Notes: generated by a model from the letters alone, not told the origin. Positions 1 to 7,125 are shown, numbered from the stretch's first letter. The stretch: 12,019 nucleotides of DNA from Chloroflexota bacterium (GCA_003520455.1 DOUV01001021.1:1-12019), one strand, 5' to 3'. Numbers and translations: made by a program.

Positions 1-306
1 GGCTCGAGGCGCAGCCGGCTCACCCGCCTGCGGCGCGCTGCCCTCAGCCGTGGACCCGGCGAGAATCACCGCCAGCGGTTGGCCGGGTCTGACCACATCA
101 CCCTGGGAGATCAGAATCGTCTCGATCCGGCCGGTCACGGGTGCGGCGACCTCCAGGGTGACCTTCTCGATCATGACTTCGGCAAGGATTTCGCCTTCCC
201 TTACCACCGAGCCTTCGCGCCGGAACCAGTTGACAAGCACGCCTTCGTCAGTCTCGCGCCCGGCCCACATATCGGCAGGGATTGTGACTTCAACCTGGTC
301 AGCCAT
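1..306 (-). CDS. E2 acyltransferase of 2-oxoacid/acetoin dehydrogenase, N-terminal lipoyl domain (partial)
   Basis: The gene reads leftward and is cut by the window edge, so only the first 102 residues are visible. They form a complete biotinyl/lipoyl domain. The lysine at residue 48, in the local sequence VMIEKVTLEV, is the expected lipoylation site at the tip of the hairpin; families usually show DKV or EKV here. The later segment GDVVRPGQPLAVI is the conserved second half of the fold. From about residue 83 the chain becomes rich in Ala, Pro, Gly and Glu (GSAPQAGEPAAPRA), as in the flexible linker leading to the subunit-binding and catalytic domains, which lie outside the window. The ATG at 306 follows a good ribosome site (AAAGAGGAGTT). 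The gap to the E1 beta stop is 198 nt, wide for this operon, with GC-rich short repeats but no clear promoter. Position after E1 alpha and E1 beta supports the E2 call. Whether the substrate is pyruvate, acetoin or a branched-chain oxoacid cannot be told from this fragment. Confidence 0.9.
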   Translation of the reverse strand, partial: MADQVEVTIPADMWAGRETDEGVLVNWFRREGSVVREGEILAEVMIEKVTLEVAAPVTGRIETILISQGDVVRPGQPLAVILAGSTAEGSAPQAGEPAAPRA

Positions 307-504
307 AACTCCTCTTTCCGACCTTCCGGCGAAACCATGTCGTCGCTCGAAATCAGGAGCACCCGGTTTCGAAGAGCCGCCTACTCTACAACCCACCGGC
401 CCACCCACCGGACCGGCTGCTCGACCGCTGCCCGCGGGGTTCCGGTGCAAGCGTACCCGCCGGTGTGTGGGCCGGCATTCGTGGCCAGCCGGAGGGTTGT
501 TGTA

Positions 505-1512
505 CTAGGCCAGCATTTCCTTAACGGTCTGAACGATCGTCCGGCTGTTCGGAATGACAAACTGCTCCAGCGGCCGGCTGTAGGGAATCGGGACGTCCGG
601 CTCGGCCAGCCGGCGCACAGGTGTGTCGAGGTACTCCAGCGCCTGCTCGGCGGCGATAGCGGCGACCTCCCCACTGAAGCCGAAGCTCTTGTAATCCTCG
701 TCGACCACCAGGAGACGGTGGGTCTTCTTCACCGAATCGACGATGGCCTGGCGGTCCAGCGGCACGAGAGTGCGTGGGTCAACAAGCTCGACACTGATGC
801 CATCCTTCGCCAGTTCGTCGGCCGCTTCCATCGCCCGGTGCACCATCAGGGAGAGGGCCACGATAGTGATGTCGTTGCCCTCGCGGACGACCCTGGCCTG
901 GCCGAATGGGATGGGATAAGGTTCTTCGGGCACCTCCGTGGCCGCGCTCTGCGGTGAGGGCATCCAGCCAAGGCCCATCAGCCCCTTATGGAAGAAGTAC
1001 ATGACCGGGTTGGGATCGCGGATCGCCTGAATCATCAGGCCCTTCGCGTCATAGGCGTTGGAGGGCACCACAATCTTGAGGCCGGGTGTGTGGGCGAAGA
1101 TGCTGTAGAGGGTCTGAGAGTGCTGGGCGGCGTCGTTGTAGCCTCCTCCCATGGCCGTGATCAGGACGACCGGCAACTGGAGATTCCCACCCGACATGTA
1201 GGTGTTCTTCGCCATGTGGTTGTAGATCTGATCCATACAGACGCCGAAGAAATCGACGAACATCAACTCGACGATCGGTCGCATACCCTCCGCGGCGGCG
1301 CCATAGGCCGCGCCGATGAAGGCGGTCTCTGCGATCGGCGTGTCCATCACCCGCTCGGCGCCGAAGCGCTCGAAGAGGCCCTGCGTGGCACCGAAGATCC
1401 CTCCATAGACGGCGACGTCTTCGCCCATGACGAAGACACGCTCGTCGCGCTCCATCTCTTGAGCGATCGCTTCCGAGATGGCCTTCGACATCGTCAAAAC
1501 ACGCTCTGCCAT
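505..1512 (-). CDS. Thiamine-diphosphate-dependent dehydrogenase E1 component, beta subunit
   Basis: The 335-residue protein has the usual length and architecture of an E1 beta subunit: an N-terminal pyrimidine-binding domain and a C-terminal transketolase-like domain. Visible family signatures are GEDVAVYGGIFGAT (30-43), the DTPIAE motif with Glu62 expected to contact the thiamine aminopyrimidine ring, EGMRPIVELMFVDF (75-88), and AAQHSQ with His131 near the active site. The tail VPIPYSRPLEQFVIPNS is typical of the C-terminal domain. With E1 alpha it forms an alpha2beta2 enzyme that decarboxylates a 2-oxo acid, or cleaves acetoin, and passes the acyl group to lipoyl-E2. The start at 1512 follows a strong GGAGGAG site and lies 15 nt after the E1 alpha stop, so the two are translated from one message. 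Pyruvate, acetoin and branched-chain versions are hard to separate by sequence, so the substrate is left open. Confidence 0.93.
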   Translation of the reverse strand: MAERVLTMSKAISEAIAQEMERDERVFVMGEDVAVYGGIFGATQGLFERFGAERVMDTPIAETAFIGAAYGAAAEGMRPIVELMFVDFFGVCMDQIYNHMAKNTYMSGGNLQLPVVLITAMGGGYNDAAQHSQTLYSIFAHTPGLKIVVPSNAYDAKGLMIQAIRDPNPVMYFFHKGLMGLGWMPSPQSAATEVPEEPYPIPFGQARVVREGNDITIVALSLMVHRAMEAADELAKDGISVELVDPRTLVPLDRQAIVDSVKKTHRLLVVDEDYKSFGFSGEVAAIAAEQALEYLDTPVRRLAEPDVPIPYSRPLEQFVIPNSRTIVQTVKEMLA

Positions 1513-1527
1513 TTTGCTCCTCCGATC

Positions 1528-2520
1528 TCACGCGGCGGCGAATACGTCTTGAAGAGCCTCTTGGGGCTCGGGGTAGGGGCTTTGCCGGGCAAACTCGATG
1601 GCTTCATCGACCTCAGCCTTGACCTCCCCAGCGATGCGCTCGGCGTCGGCCTCGGTGAAGACGCCCTGCTCGAGCATCTGCCGCTTCAGCCGATCGATCG
1701 GGTCGCGCTTCTTGAGCTCCTCGACCTCGTCCTTGGGGCGGTACAACTGGGGATCGCCTTCAAAGTGGCCGAAGTAGCGATCGGTCTTGACCTCGATGAG
1801 GCTGGGACCCTCTCCCCGGCGTGCCCGGGCGACGGCCTCGCCGGCCGCTTCATAGATGGCTACCGGATCGTTGTCGGGGATGTAGACGCCAGGGATGCCG
1901 TAGGCAACAGCCCGCTCGCTGTTCCGCTGAACGGCCGTCGACTTCGTCTTCGGCACTGAGATGGCCCAGGAGTTGTCTTCGACGACGAAAATGACGGGTA
2001 GCTTCCAAAGCGCGGCCAGGTTCAAGGATTCGTGCCAGCCGCCCTGGTTGGCTGCTCCCTCTCCCGCGAAGTTGACGGCGACCCAGTCCTTCCCCATCTT
2101 CTTGGCGGCCAGGGCCGCCCCGACCGCGGGTGGGGCGCCAGCGGCGATGATCCCGCTGCAGGCGAATTTGGCCGCGGGATCAAACAGGTGCATGTGGCCA
2201 CCCTTGCCCTTGCCCAGGCCGGTGCTTTTCCCAAAAATCTCGGCAGCCATCTTCTTGAGGTCGACGTCCTTGGCGATGGCGATGTGATGGGCGCGGTGCG
2301 GGCCGGTGACCGTATCCTCCGGGCGCAAGTGGAGACAGACCCCCACAGCGGGCGGCTCCTGGCCCGCGCTCAGGTGCATCTCACCGGGCACCGGCCCGGC
2401 AGAGATGTCGAAGAGCGGTGTCTTACCTTCCTGGTAGATCCGCGCCATCCGCTCTTCGAAGTAGCGAATTTTGACCATCGTGGCGTACATCTTGAGCAGG
2501 GTGTCCCTATCAATGGCCAT
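1528..2520 (-). CDS. Thiamine-diphosphate-dependent dehydrogenase E1 component, alpha subunit (acetoin/pyruvate type)
   Basis: The 330-residue protein binds thiamine diphosphate and Mg2+. The cofactor motif is visible as AGEGAANQG (152-160), a GEG version of the usual GDG, ending at the DN pair near residue 183. Other signatures are GPHRAHH (73-79), GKGKGGHMHLFD (103-114), where the HMH segment is family-typical, and the loop RYFGHFEGDPQLYR (248-261). In my recollection the GHFEGD form of this loop is more typical of acetoin dehydrogenase alpha subunits than of classic pyruvate E1 alpha (GHSxxDP), so acetoin is a reasonable guess but not proven. The ATG at 2520 was chosen because it follows AAAGGAGAA at good spacing and starts the conserved helix LLKMYATMVKIRYFEERM. 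The reading frame stays open upstream to 2901 but those residues are not family-like. It is the first gene of the operon, downstream of the promoter at 2693-2720. Confidence 0.92.
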   Translation of the reverse strand: MAIDRDTLLKMYATMVKIRYFEERMARIYQEGKTPLFDISAGPVPGEMHLSAGQEPPAVGVCLHLRPEDTVTGPHRAHHIAIAKDVDLKKMAAEIFGKSTGLGKGKGGHMHLFDPAAKFACSGIIAAGAPPAVGAALAAKKMGKDWVAVNFAGEGAANQGGWHESLNLAALWKLPVIFVVEDNSWAISVPKTKSTAVQRNSERAVAYGIPGVYIPDNDPVAIYEAAGEAVARARRGEGPSLIEVKTDRYFGHFEGDPQLYRPKDEVEELKKRDPIDRLKRQMLEQGVFTEADAERIAGEVKAEVDEAIEFARQSPYPEPQEALQDVFAAA

Positions 2521-2692
2521 AGGATTCTCCTTTCGTTGATTGACCTGCGGCCTGATCAGGATCGGCAACCGAAGTGGTTGTAGAAGCACCGGAAAGAAGT
2601 TAAATGGAGTATGAGGGCAAGAGATAAGCAACTGTTCGGCATGAAGCGAGCGATGAGAGGTGCCCCGCTCGGCAGGACTCCCTTCTCTTACG

Positions 2693-2720
2693 AGTATACA
2701 ACCTACCGCCCGCCGGTCAA
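2693..2720 (-). promoter_or_regulatory. Sigma-70-type promoter for the E1 alpha-E1 beta-E2 operon
   Basis: On the minus strand the -35 box TTGACC (2720-2715) and -10 box TATACT (2698-2693) are separated by 16 nt. Each matches consensus at five of six positions, which stands out in such GC-rich DNA. Transcription would begin near 2686, giving a leader of about 165 nt before the E1 alpha ATG at 2520. Confidence 0.65.
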
Positions 2721-2931
2721 GACCGTCTGTCATCTTTTTCACATCCAGATTACATGCGCGCGCACGAGCAGTCCCTACATGACCTGCGAACCGAACTGGT
2801 ATGCTGGCTCTCAGCGAACGGAAGCGAAGACATAAGCAGCCCTGGCACGGCTCTACGATGCGCCACGGCGCGACTCTTGGAACCTGCCCGCCGGGCGCCA
2901 CCGCCGTGCAACTTGCAGTGTAGTTCCAGCG

Positions 2932-2937
2932 TATACT
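2932..2937 (+). promoter_or_regulatory. Candidate -10 box for the GlsB-like gene
   Basis: TATACT occurs 75 nt upstream of the plus-strand ATG at 3013. The nearest -35-like sequence, TTGCAG at 2913-2918, is only 13 nt away, which is too close for a standard promoter. The call rests on the -10 hexamer alone and is tentative. Confidence 0.25.
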
Positions 2938-3012
2938 TTGTTGTTCGTGGACCTCGCCTTGCTATCTTGACCACTCGCCGTTTCTCTCGCTCTTGCCCTG
3001 AGGAGGTGACAC

Positions 3013-3261
3013 ATGCTCGGTTTTATCGGTTGGATCATTGTCGGCGGCCTGGCCGGTTGGCTCGCCAGTATCGTGATGGGGACGAACCGCCGGCAAGGTT
3101 GCATCATCGACATTCTTCTCGGCATCGTCGGCGGTCTCGTCGGCGGCTTCTTGCTGAGCCTGGTTGGATTGCGCGGGAACGCCGGATTTTTCAGCAGTCT
3201 GGTAACAGCCTTTATTGGCGCGGTTGTCATCCTCGCCGCGGCTCGCGGGTTGCGGACTTAG
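3013..3261 (+). CDS. GlsB/YeaQ/YmgE-family small membrane protein
   Basis: This 82-residue hydrophobic protein has the size and pattern of the family once labelled transglycosylase-associated. The N-terminal membrane segment contains the glycine-rich GWIIVGGLAGWLAS (6-19). A short polar loop, MGTNRRQGC (22-30), is followed by a second glycine-zipper segment, DILLGIVGGLVGGFLLSLVG (33-52), and a third hydrophobic stretch (about 62-77). The GG-AGWLA and GC-DILLGIVGG arrangement is diagnostic. Family members are often stress-induced and membrane-located; their biochemical role is poorly established and the old transglycosylase name is not evidence of that activity. The start follows a near-perfect AGGAGGTGA ribosome site. 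It is the only plus-strand gene here, diverges from the dehydrogenase operon and converges on the DUF1405 gene. Confidence 0.88.
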   Translation: MLGFIGWIIVGGLAGWLASIVMGTNRRQGCIIDILLGIVGGLVGGFLLSLVGLRGNAGFFSSLVTAFIGAVVILAAARGLRT

Positions 3262-3285
3262 CCCCAGCCCGTCGCAGCCGAGAAC

Positions 3286-3325
3286 CGAACGAGCCGCCAT
3301 GCCGGCCGGTGTGGTGGCTCGTTTG
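3286..3325. terminator. Bidirectional terminator-like hairpin between convergent genes
   Basis: Arms 3286-3299 and 3312-3325 pair over 14 bp with only G-U exceptions, around a 12-nt loop (TGCCGGCCGGTG). It sits 24 nt past the plus-strand stop and 11 nt past the minus-strand DUF1405 stop, where a shared terminator is expected. There is no long T run after either arm, so intrinsic termination may be partial. Confidence 0.6.
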
Positions 3326-3336
3326 ATCTCAGGGAG

Positions 3337-3963
3337 TCAGCGGTCGGCGAAGCGCTGGGCAGGGCTCGCGAGTGGAGCGGCCGGACGCCGGAGCGCCAGC
3401 CCCAGCAGACCGAGGGTGAGCACCGCGCTGACAACAAGCTGCTCGACCTTCAGCGTCTCCAATGAGACGCCGGGCGGCACGGTCGGCGCAATCCCTCCCC
3501 AGTAGTCGAGGTAGTCGTTGAAGGCAAACCAGGCTGCGACGGTAATCACCTGCCAGAGCTTGGGGCGGTAGAAGACGAGCAGGCTTGCCCCCATCACGAC
3601 CATCGCCGCGTGCGTGAAAGTCATCGTAACGCTCTCCAGAGTGAACGTGCCAGGCCCGCGCCACCACAGCAGCCAGAACGCCACTGTCCAGAGACCATAC
3701 TTAATGTTGCTGAAGACTGCCCACGTTGCCAGCCACTCGTGCGCCGGCGTCCGCGCGCGCCGGATCAGCGGCAGAGCCAGGGCGAAGCCGAGAACCGAGA
3801 GCGGTGAATCCACCAGCCAGGGCCAGAGCAAGGGCGAGATAATCGCCATCTGTGGGCCGTACCAATAGACTGTGCCGATGACGAAGCCGAAGAGGTTGAT
3901 GACTACCAGTCCCCATTCAATAAGTGGAACGGCATAGAGGCGGCGAATCAAGTTAGCAATCAT
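3337..3963 (-). CDS. DUF1405 (YpjA-like) integral membrane protein
   Basis: The 208-residue protein is strongly hydrophobic, with about six membrane segments (roughly 13-33, 45-66, 78-100, 113-131, 136-152, 172-191). The conserved features of the DUF1405/YpjA family are visible: VYWYGPQ (32-38), a DSPLS turn (52-56), NIKYGLW (86-92), THAAM (117-121) and a FNDYLDYWGG segment (148-157). Family members occur in Bacillota, haloarchaea and Chloroflexota. Their biochemical function is unknown to me and is not claimed. The start at 3963 was chosen because it follows AAAAGGATATC and opens directly into the first membrane segment; an in-frame ATG at 4002 would add 13 polar residues. It lies 156 nt after the flavoprotein gene. 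That gap has a direct repeat of CGCAGATC (4096-4103 and 4106-4113) but no convincing promoter, so it may be read through from upstream. Confidence 0.85.
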   Translation of the reverse strand: MIANLIRRLYAVPLIEWGLVVINLFGFVIGTVYWYGPQMAIISPLLWPWLVDSPLSVLGFALALPLIRRARTPAHEWLATWAVFSNIKYGLWTVAFWLLWWRGPGTFTLESVTMTFTHAAMVVMGASLLVFYRPKLWQVITVAAWFAFNDYLDYWGGIAPTVPPGVSLETLKVEQLVVSAVLTLGLLGLALRRPAAPLASPAQRFADR

Positions 3964-4119
3964 GATATCCTTTTCTTGGGGAAGTCGCGAAGCACGCTGC
4001 ACCGGAGCAGAGACCGTGAAGTATCACGCTTACGTCGAGAAGCGGGCGTGTCAGTGTGACGGCCACGAAAAATGCAACGCGATGGCGCCGATACGCGCAG
4101 ATCGACGCAGATCAAATTG

Positions 4120-5274
4120 CTAAGCCGTTTCGACACCCCGGAATCGATCGACCCCCAGGTGATCAATCTCCATCTCGGTCTCGCCGTGCTCGACCAGATC
4201 GGCCAGCGCCCGGCCAATGCCGATGGCGAATTTGAAGCCGTGGCCGCTAAAGCCGACACCTATGGCGATATGGGGGAGGTCGGGCACCGTCGCGACGATG
4301 AAATCATCGTCGGGCGTATTGGTGTAGAGGCAGGTGGTGGGGTCGAAGGCCTCGCCCGCTACGTCAGGGAGATATTGTTCGAGGTAGGCCTGCAACCGTG
4401 CGACGACCTCCGGACGCGGTTCTCGCGTGTAGTCAGCAATGTCAATATACCGCTCGTCGCGGTGGAACCCTAACTTGACGCCGGGTGCTCCGACGATCGG
4501 AAAGCCGTAGACGTTCGGCTCGCGGTGATGAATCCAGATTGTGAAGCGGCCGGGCACGAAAGCATCGGGATTGGCTCGCGGCCGGAAGTAGACGGTCTGC
4601 TCTTGGGAGACGCGGAGCGGAAGCTCCAGGCCAACGTCTCGCAGGAGCTGGCGGCTCCACGGACCGGCCGTGACAACCAGGCGCCGAGCCCGGTAGCGGT
4701 CCTTGTCCGTCACGATCTCGACACTGCCGGCATCGGGGAGAATCTGGCGGGCGGTCTCACGGTCGTGGATTGTCGCTCCGTGCGCCGCCGCCCGTGTGGC
4801 CATGACCTGGACGCAGCGCGTGGCGCTCAGCACGCCGGCGTCGGGAGAGTAGACGGCGATGGTCTCCTCGCTGACCCGCCACTGCGGGAAGCGGCGCGCC
4901 AGCGCCGCGCAATCGAGTCGCTCCCACGAACCGCCAATAGACTCCAGGGCCGCGGCCACGGCAGACACCTTCACCTGCCCGGCGCGTCCCTCGCCAAGAT
5001 CCAGACCGCCGGTGTCTCGGAGCAGTTGCTCGCCGGCATCGGCCTCCAACGCGCGCCAGAGGGGTTTGGTTTGAATGGCCAACCGGGCGTAGGCAGCGTT
5101 AGGGTAGGCGTAGCGGAAGATTCGCGATTCCCCGTGGGAGCTCCCACGGGTATGGGCGATCTCGAACTGCTCGAGCAGCAGAACCCGCTGCCCGTCGCGG
5201 GCCAGGTGGTATGCTGCAGCGCTCCCCATGGCTCCCGCGCCCAACACGATGGTGTCGAATTGATCGATTGTCAT
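4120..5274 (-). CDS. FAD-dependent N-methyl/cyclic amino acid oxidase (monomeric sarcosine oxidase / pipecolate oxidase-like)
   Basis: The 384-residue enzyme belongs to the DAO fold, monomeric sarcosine oxidase branch. The N-terminal dinucleotide motif is GAGAMG (12-17), with Glu35 at the end of the second beta strand to bind the FAD ribose. The stretch HTRGSSHGESRIFRYAY (41-57) holds Arg51 and Arg54, matching the substrate-side arginines of sarcosine oxidase. Lys267 and His271 (VKLGFH) match the O2-activating lysine and active-site histidine. Cys315 in CLYTNTPDDDF matches the cysteine that binds FAD covalently, and Lys348 in SGHGFKF matches the carboxylate-binding lysine. All key residues are present, so it should be an active oxidase producing an imine and H2O2. 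The R-GSSHG region resembles animal pipecolate oxidase as much as bacterial sarcosine oxidase, so the amine is uncertain. The start at 5274 fits family length; the upstream ATG at 5397 would add 41 unrelated residues, though the chosen ATG has only a weak ribosome site. Confidence 0.9.
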   Translation of the reverse strand: MTIDQFDTIVLGAGAMGSAAAYHLARDGQRVLLLEQFEIAHTRGSSHGESRIFRYAYPNAAYARLAIQTKPLWRALEADAGEQLLRDTGGLDLGEGRAGQVKVSAVAAALESIGGSWERLDCAALARRFPQWRVSEETIAVYSPDAGVLSATRCVQVMATRAAAHGATIHDRETARQILPDAGSVEIVTDKDRYRARRLVVTAGPWSRQLLRDVGLELPLRVSQEQTVYFRPRANPDAFVPGRFTIWIHHREPNVYGFPIVGAPGVKLGFHRDERYIDIADYTREPRPEVVARLQAYLEQYLPDVAGEAFDPTTCLYTNTPDDDFIVATVPDLPHIAIGVGFSGHGFKFAIGIGRALADLVEHGETEMEIDHLGVDRFRGVETA

Positions 5275-5289
5275 AGGGTCTGATGCCTG

Positions 5290-5301
5290 CGAACCGGTTC
5301 G
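5290..5301. promoter_or_regulatory. 12-bp palindrome CGAACCGGTTCG upstream of the oxidase gene
   Basis: This perfect palindrome ends 16 nt before the oxidase ATG. Its half-element GAACCGGT also occurs twice upstream of the neighbouring dehydrogenase gene. It could be an operator or a hairpin near the ribosome site. No regulator gene lies nearby, so the role is inferred. Confidence 0.35.
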
Positions 5302-5413
5302 TGTCAGCTGGCGTTGGAGACCGGAGATGAACGGCTCGTTCTCGGATCGAACACTGCGTGCAAGGCTGTGAATCTCCAATCTCTCATCTCTCATCATTCT
5401 CCAGATGGGGGAA

Positions 5414-6514
5414 TCAGTCGAAAATGATCACGCCCCGAGCGACCTCACCACTGAGCATCGCGGCGAATGCCTCGTTGATCGCGGCGAGTGGGTACCGCCG
5501 CGAGATCAGTTCGTCGAGTTTCAAGCGCCCGGCGGCGTAGAGGTCCAGGATCATGGGCATGTCGCGCTGCGGGTTGGCACCCCCGTAGTAGCTGCCCTTG
5601 AGGGTCTTGTCCTCGCGGGGCAGGCGCCCGGCCGGCAGGGGGACAACGGCATCATGGGGACCGATCCCCACGTAGGTCACGGTACCCCCGCGCCGGATGG
5701 CGTCGTACGCCAGGCGCTGCACGGCCGGCACCCCGCTGGCCTCGAGAGCGTAGTCCGCGCCCCGGCCCGCTGTCAGCTCCTCAATCGCCCGCTGCGCATC
5801 AACCTCCCGGCTGTTCACCATGTGGGTCGCACCGAACTGGCGGGCCAGGTCCATCTTGGCCGGCACTACGTCTACGGCGATGATGGTGGTCGCTCCGGCG
5901 AGGGCAGCGCCCTGGATGATGTTGAGGCCCACGCCGCCGCAGCCAAAGACGACCACGCTGCTTCCCGGCCGGATTTGGGCCGTGTTCAACGCAGCTCCGA
6001 TTCCCGTGGTGACAGCGCAGCCGACCAGCGCGGCGACCGTCAACGGCACGTCTCTGCGGATCGGCACGCACGAGAGCTGCGGCACGACGGCGTACTCGGC
6101 AAAGGTTCCCAGGCCCGAGAAGTGGTAGATCGTCTGGCCATTCTTGCTGAGCCGGGTAGTGCCGTCCAATAGGGTACCCGCCCAGAGCGGTGCGATCGTT
6201 GCCTCACACTGGGCCGGCAGGCCATGCTGGCAGTAGAAGCACTCGCCACAGGTCGGGACCCACGATAGCACCACGTGATCTCCCGGCCGGACCCGAGTTA
6301 CCCCCGGACCAACCGCCTCGACCACACCGGCCCCTTCATGGCCCGCCACCACTGGCAACGGGTGCTGGGTGCTGCCGGTGACCAAATGGTAGTCGCTGTG
6401 GCAGACGCCACTCACCGCGATCTTGACCAGCGCCTCGCCCGGGCCGGGTGGGTCCAGTTCGATGTCTTCAATTATGAAGGGTGTGTTGGGTTCGTAGAAG
6501 ACCGCGGCTCTCAT
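5414..6514 (-). CDS. Zinc-dependent alcohol/aldehyde dehydrogenase, medium-chain family, class III-like
   Basis: The 366-residue protein is a two-domain medium-chain dehydrogenase. Catalytic zinc ligands are Cys38, His59 with Glu60, and Cys166. Four cysteines (89, 92, 95, 103) in the lobe [15 protein letters not shown] bind a structural zinc. The nucleotide motif is GCGGVG (191-196), with Asp215 at the end of the next strand favouring NAD over NADP. The central [18 protein letters not shown] region and the overall layout resemble class III-type and mycothiol-dependent formaldehyde dehydrogenases as well as general aryl/alkyl alcohol dehydrogenases, so the substrate is open. The ATG at 6514 follows GAGAGAGG at suitable spacing. 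The oxidase gene starts 139 nt after its stop on the same strand; a formaldehyde-consuming role beside a formaldehyde-producing oxidase is attractive but inferred. Confidence 0.92.
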   Translation of the reverse strand: MRAAVFYEPNTPFIIEDIELDPPGPGEALVKIAVSGVCHSDYHLVTGSTQHPLPVVAGHEGAGVVEAVGPGVTRVRPGDHVVLSWVPTCGECFYCQHGLPAQCEATIAPLWAGTLLDGTTRLSKNGQTIYHFSGLGTFAEYAVVPQLSCVPIRRDVPLTVAALVGCAVTTGIGAALNTAQIRPGSSVVVFGCGGVGLNIIQGAALAGATTIIAVDVVPAKMDLARQFGATHMVNSREVDAQRAIEELTAGRGADYALEASGVPAVQRLAYDAIRRGGTVTYVGIGPHDAVVPLPAGRLPREDKTLKGSYYGGANPQRDMPMILDLYAAGRLKLDELISRRYPLAAINEAFAAMLSGEVARGVIIFD

Positions 6515-6594
6515 GCCAACCTCTCTCGATGCTCGCTGCGACCCAGAGTCAATCCTCGAACGGATCTGGTTTCAAGCCGTTCCTCACTTGGAGG

Positions 6595-6625
6595 GAACCG
6601 GTCGCCCAGCCAGCCACGAACCGGT
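6595..6625. promoter_or_regulatory. Paired GAACCGGT boxes upstream of the alcohol dehydrogenase
   Basis: The 8-mer GAACCGGT occurs at 6595-6602 and 6618-6625, a 23-nt period or roughly two helical turns. The ACCGGT core is itself a palindrome. The motif recurs in the palindrome at 5290-5301 before the oxidase gene, which suggests a shared regulator or structural element. Confidence 0.3.
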
Positions 6626-6724
6626 AGCCAGCAGTCTCGTCCTGCTCGAGAACAGCGATCACCCGTGGACCTGCCGGTATTGTACTCCCTTGCCCTGATT
6701 CGACCGAGTGGCTACGCACCCACT

Positions 6725-6733
6725 ATTGTATCA
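6725..6733 (-). promoter_or_regulatory. Candidate extended -10 promoter for the alcohol dehydrogenase
   Basis: The minus strand reads TGATACAAT, an extended -10 motif (TG-N-TACAAT). No good -35 box is found 16-18 nt upstream. Transcription would start near 6718, giving a leader of about 200 nt that includes both GAACCGGT boxes. A second TACAAT lies at 6684-6679. Confidence 0.3.
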
Positions 6734-6840
6734 TGCCTGGTCTGGCCGCGACCAGCCCAGAGATGTTTCCCAGGCAATTGCCCCACCTCGTCGCGCCATT
6801 GCAGCGATCTCGCCCGCCTGGCTTAATTGTGGTAGAAGGG

Positions 6841-6873
6841 CCGGAGGAAGAATCCTGTGTGTTCTTCCTCCGG
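6841..6873. repeat. Perfect 12-bp inverted repeat (hairpin)
   Basis: CCGGAGGAAGAA at 6841-6852 and its exact complement at 6862-6873 flank a 9-nt loop. It has the shape of an intrinsic terminator stem but no T run follows on either strand. It may end transcripts coming from livG or isolate the dehydrogenase promoter. Confidence 0.55.
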
Positions 6874-6894
6874 AAGGAATATCTTTCGCTCTTA

Positions 6895-6978
6895 GGCAAG
6901 GTTCATCGCTGCGTTACAATATGATGCGGGTTCGCGCGTCATATTGTAACGCTCAAACCGCTTCAGGCGAACCTTGCC
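6895..6978. repeat. Nested inverted-repeat element, 84 nt
   Basis: The outer arms GGCAAGGTTC (6895-6904) and GAACCTTGCC (6969-6978) are perfect complements. Inside them, GCGTTACAATATGA (6911-6924) and its exact complement (6939-6952) form a 14-bp stem, extendable to 18 bp with one G-U pair, closed by a six-base loop (GGTTCG). The inner arms are unusually AT-rich for this DNA and each contains TACAAT. The element resembles a small non-autonomous repeat, a structured RNA or a two-sided operator. No clear target-site duplication flanks it. Confidence 0.6.
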
Positions 6979-7125
6979 CTATTGGATAGTGTGTATGGGG
7001 TTTGCTCAGGACGGCCAGCGAGGCGAGCGGCTTAAACCGCGGGCTGAGAGACGAAACGCGTGAAGCGGATTAAAAAAACCCGCAAATGTTCGCTAACGCC
7101 TACAATTCAGTCAGACTTGGCCGGT

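Larger units (their letters stand above)
2521..3012. other. Divergent intergenic region between the E1 alpha and GlsB-like genes
   Basis: This 492-nt gap separates two genes transcribed away from each other. It holds a near-consensus leftward promoter and a roughly 165-nt leader for the dehydrogenase operon, with a small GAGCG/CGCTC hairpin (5-bp stem, minus strand) in the leader. A weak candidate -10 box for the rightward gene lies on the other side. Open frames cross the gap on both strands, but none has a plausible ribosome site with family-like protein sequence. I found no tRNA-like fold, known riboswitch core or long repeat. Confidence 0.6.

Noticed and set aside
391..411. Direct repeat ACCCACCGG, two copies 12 nt apart, in the E1 beta-E2 gap
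   Set aside because: It is short and low in complexity in GC-rich DNA, and nothing ties it to a function.
988..1959. 323-codon open frame on the plus strand
   Set aside because: It lies antisense to E1 beta and E1 alpha, whose family motifs are unambiguous. The predicted protein is rich in His, Arg, Asp and Gly, as expected of a reverse-strand shadow in GC-rich DNA.
2521..2901. In-frame upstream extension of E1 alpha (127 codons)
   Set aside because: It contains the promoter boxes, is not family-like, and the ATG at 2520 has a much better ribosome site.
5275..5397. In-frame upstream extension of the oxidase (41 codons)
   Set aside because: Family members begin within a few residues of the GxGxxG strand. 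The extra part is polar, includes the palindrome at 5290-5301, and partly comes from a short ATGAGAG repeat.
4525..6172. Two 250-codon plus-strand open frames (4525-5283 and 5405-6172)
   Set aside because: Both are antisense to the oxidase and dehydrogenase genes, show no recognisable motif and have no convincing ribosome site.
7071..7080. Run of seven A (T run on the minus strand) as a livG terminator
   Set aside because: No stem of useful strength directly precedes it on the minus strand, so it was not called as a terminator.
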